Assembly (NCBI RefSeq): GCF_001908185.1
Contig: NZ_LGHM01000194.1
Coordinates: forward strand, 1-63,122
Length of the DNA: 63,122 bases
Origin: Bradyrhizobium sp. AS23.2
Lineage (GTDB): Bacteria; Pseudomonadota; Alphaproteobacteria; Rhizobiales; Xanthobacteraceae
Direction: 5' to 3'
A program made the position numbers and the translations under genes. Numbering within the stretch: the first letter of the stretch is position 1; each line of letters opens with the position of its first letter. Under the pieces are notes generated by a model that saw only the letters and a list, made by a program, of their open reading frames with translations, searched no databases and was not told the origin of the DNA. Shown one piece after another: positions 59,365-63,122 of the stretch.

Positions 59365-59748
59365 TCATGATTGGGCGGCCAGCTGCTCCGCCATCAGGCG
59401 ATGCAGCATGTTGATCGCCTTGAGCGGGCGCACCATCACCTTGAAATGCGTGATGCGTCCCTCGCTATCGAAGGTGATGATGTCGACGCCGTTGATCTCG
59501 ATGCCGTCGATCACATTCTTGAATTCGAGCACGGCGCCGTTGGCGCTCTTCCACTCGCCGACATAGGTGAAGCCGGGACCGCCAAGGACCTTCTCGGCGC
59601 TGGAGAGATATTTGAAGGTGATGTCGCGTCCGCGCTGCGGCGAATGCACGACGGGACTTTCGAAGACGGCGTCAGGATGCAAGAGGTCCCAGAGCGCGGC
59701 GCGGTCATGAGACTTCGTGAAGGCGTACCAGGAAGCGAGGCCGGTCAT
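59365..59748 (-). CDS. SnoaL/NTF2-like protein
   Basis: A 127-residue NTF2-fold protein (LASWYAFTKSHDRAALWDLL, HPDAVFESPVVHSPQRGRDI, FDSEGRITHFKVMVRPLKAI). It is the first gene leftward from the PadR operators and lies 118 bp before the acyl-CoA dehydrogenase gene. GGGAGG lies a short way before the ATG. It may bind a lipid-like ligand, which is inference from context. Confidence 0.8.
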   Translation of the reverse strand: MTGLASWYAFTKSHDRAALWDLLHPDAVFESPVVHSPQRGRDITFKYLSSAEKVLGGPGFTYVGEWKSANGAVLEFKNVIDGIEINGVDIITFDSEGRITHFKVMVRPLKAINMLHRLMAEQLAAQS

Positions 59749-59850
59749 TGTCAGGATGCCTCCCTAGATCAAGGCCATGGCAAAAAACTCGAAAACAACC
59801 CCATGCACAGTAGCGCGAAGGGCTGGTACAGGGGGTCTGGAGCTCACCAC

Positions 59851-59888
59851 ATATGCACATTGACGCATATGCACCAATGCGCATAAAG
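59851..59888. promoter_or_regulatory. Overlapping PadR operators on the padR promoter
   Basis: Two TATGC-N8-GCATA palindromes overlap: 59852-59869 (extended to ATATGC/GCATAT) and 59868-59885. Their centres are 16 bp apart. A promoter TTGACG (59860-59865) with CATAAA (59882-59887) at 16-bp spacing lies inside them, facing padR. PadR proteins typically bind inverted repeats with such a spacing. Confidence 0.65.
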
Positions 59889-59929
59889 TCAAGTCAATTG
59901 GTCGGGACCTCTAAAAGGGAGTTGGTGCC

Positions 59930-60520
59930 ATGGCACTCGGCGACGCAATCCTCGCATGCCTGACGGAACGTCCGATGACGGGCTACGAGCTCGCCAAGAC
60001 ATTCGACTCTTCGATCGGCTTCTTCTGGAAGGCCGACCACCAGCAGATCTACCGCGAACTCTCCAAGCTGCGCGACCGCGGCTACATCCAGGGCCGCGAG
60101 GTTGTACAGTCAGGCAAACCCAATAAACTCATCTATACGCTCACTCCCGAGGGCCGAACAGCGCTGCGGCACTGGGCCGCGCGACCAAGCACACCGCCCT
60201 CGATCAAGGACGACCTCCTGGTGCGGCTGCATGCGCTCGACAGCATCGACATCGAGCCCATGCGCGCCGACCTGATGGCCCGGCTGGAGCACCATCGCGA
60301 CCGGCACGAGAACTACGAGCGGATCCTCAAGAAGCGTTTTCCGGAGGGGACGGCGTCGGGAGTGCTCGACCTCGGTAACCTGATGCTGCTCCGCCTCGGT
60401 GCCCGGCACGAGCAGATGGTGGCCGATTTCTGCGAAGAGGCACTCGATGCGCTGTCGGCGATGAGCGGCAAGGGCACGGTGGTGCCGCTGGAGGACGGCA
60501 AGCGCGAGGGGAAGGGCTGA
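59930..60520 (+). CDS. PadR family transcriptional regulator
   Basis: A 196-residue PadR protein. The winged helix covers residues 1-85 (AILACLTERPMTGYELAKTF, WKADHQQIYRELSKLRDRGY, LIYTLTPEGRTALRHW), followed by the dimerising C-terminal helices (RADLMARLEHHRDRHENYER). AAGGGAG before ATG 59930 supports the start. It is divergent from the NTF2-like gene and the beta-oxidation operon, and probably represses itself and perhaps these genes. Confidence 0.93.
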   Translation: MALGDAILACLTERPMTGYELAKTFDSSIGFFWKADHQQIYRELSKLRDRGYIQGREVVQSGKPNKLIYTLTPEGRTALRHWAARPSTPPSIKDDLLVRLHALDSIDIEPMRADLMARLEHHRDRHENYERILKKRFPEGTASGVLDLGNLMLLRLGARHEQMVADFCEEALDALSAMSGKGTVVPLEDGKREGKG

Positions 60521-60566
60521 GACTGTCGGGTCCGACGCAATAGGAAACTGTCACCACACCCACCGG

Positions 60567-60690
60567 CGTCATGCCCCGCGAAGGCGGGGCATCCAGTACT
60601 CCGAGACAGCGCGGCCAGAACTCGAGCCGCCGCGGCGTACTGGATCGCCCGCCCCAGTGCGCAATTGCGCACAGGGCGGACGATGACAGC
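60567..60690. repeat. Intergenic repeat (CGTCATGCCCCGC...GACGATGACAG type)
   Basis: A 124-bp palindromic unit: ATCCAGTACTCCG and CGGCGTACTGGAT pair, and GCGCAATTGCGC is a perfect 12-bp palindrome. It is a form common in Bradyrhizobium intergenic DNA and ends in the 240-bp spacer before the next gene. Confidence 0.75.
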
Positions 60691-60931
60691 GGAGTGTTTG
60701 GCGGCAGCAAGTCGCAAAGGGTGCAATCACGCCCCGGATGTGCCCCCCGGTTCCCGCCCGCCCAACTTTAAGACTGCGGCGACGCGTTCCTTAACCCGTT
60801 ATTTACCGTAACAGGAAAAAGTCGGTTTTCGAGGCAGACGACCCTCGCGGAATTCGATTGTCTTTGCAATCGGCGCGCGTGGGAGGCTGGAGGCGCCGGG
60901 TGGGGCGCCGGAGTCGGAACCGGACAGAGTC

Positions 60932-63122
60932 ATGAATTCGCGCGTATCGTGGAGTGTTGACGGCATCGATCCATCCGTCCGGGAGCGGGCCGAAGCTGCT
61001 GCGCGCCGTGCCGGCATGTCACTCAACGATTGGCTGAACTCCACGCTCGGCGAATCTGCCCCGCCCAACTTTCGCGGACCCTACGACCAGCGTCCGCAAC
61101 ACATGCCGAACCAAGTACCGAGTCAGGAAAGCCGCGAAGTCGCCGACATCCATCAGCGGCTCGACGCGATCACCCAGCAGATCGAACGGATTTCGAAGCC
61201 CGCGCCGCGCCAGGACGTCTCGCGCGAGCAGGGCGTTGCGCGCCAGCTGAACGACGCAATCTCGCGACTCGATGCGCGGTTGTCGCAGATCTCGCGGCCG
61301 CAGCAGCCCCAGCCGCAGCAGCCTCGGGCGCCGCGGCCGGCGGCGCCACCGGTCGAAACGCGCCAGCGTCAGGCCGATGCGGTCGAGCGCGCGGCGGCGC
61401 AGGTCTATCGCAGCTCGCCGCCGCTGAGCCCCGCTTCGTTCGACGTCGCGGTCGCCGAGATCACGGCGCGGCAGAGCGAGCTCGACGCCTTTGCGCCGCG
61501 GCAGATGCCGCCGCGCACAGCACCCTCCATCGCGCCCACGGCGGCTCCGATGGCGCCGCCCGCGCCTGCCTATGCTCCGCCGCTATCGCAGCCGGGGCCG
61601 GACTTCTCGTCGCTCGAGCGCCACCTGCTCAAGATCACGAGCCAGATCGAATCGCTGCAGCGCCCGGACAATACCGAGCAGGCGATCGCCGCCTTCCGCA
61701 GCGAGCTTGCCGAGATCCGTCACGCCATCACCGAGGCGATGCCACGGCGCGCGATCGAATCGATCGAGAACGAGATCCGTTCGCTGCACCGTCGCATCGA
61801 CGAGACCCGCTCGTCCGGCACCGACGGCCAGGTCCTGTCCGGCATCGAGCACGCGCTGTCCGACATCAAGCAGGTGCTGCGCACGCTGACGCCGGCCGAG
61901 CAGCTCACCGGCTATGACGAAGCGATCCGCAATCTCGGCGCCAAGCTCGATCTGATCCTGCGCGCCAATGACGATCCCTCAACGGTGCAGCAGCTCGAAG
62001 GCGCGATCTCGGCGCTGCGCGGCATCGTCTCCAATGTCGCATCCAACGAGGCGCTGGTCCGGCTCTCCGACGACGTGCAGTTGCTGTCGTCCAAGGTTGA
62101 CCAGGTCACCCGCTCCTCCGGTCACAGCGACAGCTTTGCGGTGCTGGAGCAGCGCATCGCGGCGCTCACCGCCGCGCTGGAAACGCGCGAGCGGCCGACA
62201 CCTGCCGAGAGCACCGAACATCTGGAAGCCGCGATCCGCGCGCTGTCGGACCGTTTCGACCGCATGCAGGTCGGCAACGACTCCGCTTCGACCTTCGCGC
62301 ATCTCGAACAGCGGGTCTCGTACCTGCTGGAGCGGATCGAAACCGCCTCCGATCCGCGCAACAGCAATCTGAGCCGCGTCGAGGACGGGCTGCACGACAT
62401 CCTGCGGCACCTGGAACGGCAGCAGGCGACCTATTCCGCGCTGGCCGAGAGCCGCAATTCCGCGCCGCCTTCCGATTCCGGAATGGTCGATCTCGTCCAG
62501 CGCGAGCTCTCCGACATCCGCTTCAGCCAGGCCGAGACCAGCCGGCACACCCAGGACTCGCTCGAAGCCGTTCACAACGCACTCGGCCATGTCGTCGATC
62601 GCCTCTCCATGATCGAGGGCGACCTGCGCGCGGTGCGCACGGCACCACCAACCCCCGCGCCCCAGCCGATGCCGATGGCCGCCCCCATGGAGCCCGGGCC
62701 TCTGGAGCCCGCGCCGATGGCGCGCGAGCTGCGGCAGCAGCAACAGCAACCGAATTACGATCCGAAGCCGGAGCTGCCGAACCCGGCCGCCGCGCAACAA
62801 CCACCGCAGGCCGCCTTCGTCGCCGCACCGCGCGAATTCCATGCCGCCGCACCGGCCGCGCAGCCGCCAGCGCCGATGACGCCGCCCGCTCCGCCGCGCG
62901 CGATCAGCGAAATCCTCGAGCCGCACGCGGCGCCTGCGCGTGTTGCGCTCGCGCCCGAATTGCCGCCGGATCATCCGCTCGAGCCCGGCACGCGACCGAA
63001 TGGACGCGTCGCCACGCCATCGGAGCGCATCGCCGCGTCCGAAAACGCGATCAGCGAGATCCCCGCCGCGCCAAAGGAGCCGGTGTCGTCGTCGAGCTTC
63101 ATTGCCGCCGCGCGCCGCGCCG
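60932..63122 (+). CDS. PodJ-like polar localisation/SEL1 protein, 3' end outside window
   Basis: From ATG 60932 an open frame runs past the window end (at least 730 codons). It begins MNSRVSWSVDGIDPSVRERA, then EAAARRAGMSLNDWLNSTLG, the conserved N-terminus of PodJ/SEL1-type localisation factors in Rhizobiales. Long coiled coils (residues 60-130 and 240-580) alternate with proline-, alanine- and glutamine-rich linkers (APQPMPMAAPMEPGPLEPAP). A membrane helix and SEL1/peptidoglycan-binding domains would be expected beyond the window. Several smaller frames in this area are shadows of it. Confidence 0.85.
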   Translation, partial: MNSRVSWSVDGIDPSVRERAEAAARRAGMSLNDWLNSTLGESAPPNFRGPYDQRPQHMPNQVPSQESREVADIHQRLDAITQQIERISKPAPRQDVSREQGVARQLNDAISRLDARLSQISRPQQPQPQQPRAPRPAAPPVETRQRQADAVERAAAQVYRSSPPLSPASFDVAVAEITARQSELDAFAPRQMPPRTAPSIAPTAAPMAPPAPAYAPPLSQPGPDFSSLERHLLKITSQIESLQRPDNTEQAIAAFRSELAEIRHAITEAMPRRAIESIENEIRSLHRRIDETRSSGTDGQVLSGIEHALSDIKQVLRTLTPAEQLTGYDEAIRNLGAKLDLILRANDDPSTVQQLEGAISALRGIVSNVASNEALVRLSDDVQLLSSKVDQVTRSSGHSDSFAVLEQRIAALTAALETRERPTPAESTEHLEAAIRALSDRFDRMQVGNDSASTFAHLEQRVSYLLERIETASDPRNSNLSRVEDGLHDILRHLERQQATYSALAESRNSAPPSDSGMVDLVQRELSDIRFSQAETSRHTQDSLEAVHNALGHVVDRLSMIEGDLRAVRTAPPTPAPQPMPMAAPMEPGPLEPAPMARELRQQQQQPNYDPKPELPNPAAAQQPPQAAFVAAPREFHAAAPAAQPPAPMTPPAPPRAISEILEPHAAPARVALAPELPPDHPLEPGTRPNGRVATPSERIAASENAISEIPAAPKEPVSSSSFIAAARRA

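Noticed and set aside
61030..62974. Frames of 134-331 codons near the window end
   Set aside because: They lie within the PodJ-like gene on other frames or the opposite strand and have shadow composition.
1..63122. CRISPR arrays, tRNA or rRNA genes, prophage
   Set aside because: No regularly spaced direct repeats, cloverleaf-like sequence, rRNA segments or phage structural genes were recognised; a tRNAscan or Rfam search was not possible here.

Overview
The window is a high-GC alphaproteobacterial chromosome segment that reads as Bradyrhizobium. The 409-residue HemA, the cox/SURF1 cluster, an Irr-type Fur protein, an MddA-like methyltransferase and the F0 operon order atpI-B-E-F'-F all fit that genus, as do several families of palindromic intergenic repeats. 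No tRNA, rRNA, CRISPR array, prophage or intact insertion sequence was seen. Most of the window is core chromosome with short accessory islands. These assignments come from reading motifs and gene order; no database search was run.

Layout. 1-4.9 kb: two closely related winged-helix/TolB-N-like/TPR regulators (the first cut by the window edge) flank a GFA-family protein and an MddA-like methyltransferase, with a dense patch of nested palindromes between. 4.9-8.9 kb: an Irr-like regulator without the haem-regulatory motif, preceded by a perfect FixK-type box; a relic of a peptide ABC transporter ATPase; small hypothetical genes; a PaaI-type thioesterase; and an outer-membrane beta-barrel gene broken by one extra C in a C6 run. 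9-18 kb: a chemotaxis receptor, a metallo-beta-lactamase-fold hydrolase, hemA with its own FixK box and a leader hairpin, and a large transporter-sensor hybrid histidine kinase. 18-24 kb: a minus-strand cluster (Ohr, Tat-exported alpha/beta hydrolase, cytochrome P460, SDR) divergent from a winged-helix/NTPase regulator. 24-31 kb: a NarL-type response regulator, a metabolite:H+ symporter, YjbQ, a periplasmic coiled-coil protein and the F0 part of ATP synthase. 31-38.5 kb: a secreted protein, a GNAT, an M16 peptidase, thrC, and a NarL-type two-component pair. 38.4-45 kb: the aa3 cytochrome oxidase genes and their assembly factors (coxB-coxA-ctaB-coxF-ctaG-coxC-DUF983-SURF1). 45-53.5 kb: IalB, tldD, lepB, a YjbR and nucleotidyltransferase pair, a PAN-domain protein, gshA, a MarR/GST divergent pair and two small membrane proteins. 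53.9-60.5 kb: a beta-oxidation operon (acyl-CoA dehydrogenase, thiolase, hydratase/dehydrogenase) plus an NTF2-like gene, divergent from a PadR regulator. 60.9 kb to the end: the N-terminal part of a PodJ-like polarity protein.

How it works together. Respiration and haem dominate: hemA supplies haem precursor, ctaB and the assembly factors build the aa3 oxidase, and atpIBEF'F builds the proton channel. FixK-type boxes lie before hemA and the irr-like gene, with a weaker one before coxB, which suggests oxygen control linking haem, iron and oxidase. Three divergent regulator/target arrangements have readable operators or strong context: PadR with beta-oxidation, MarR with GST, and the NTPase regulator with ohr. 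The most testable new observations are the two overlapping TATGC-N8-GCATA palindromes lying on the padR promoter, the FixK box on the irr paralogue, the C6 frameshift in the porin-like gene, and a 245-bp MITE-like element with 35-bp inverted termini.
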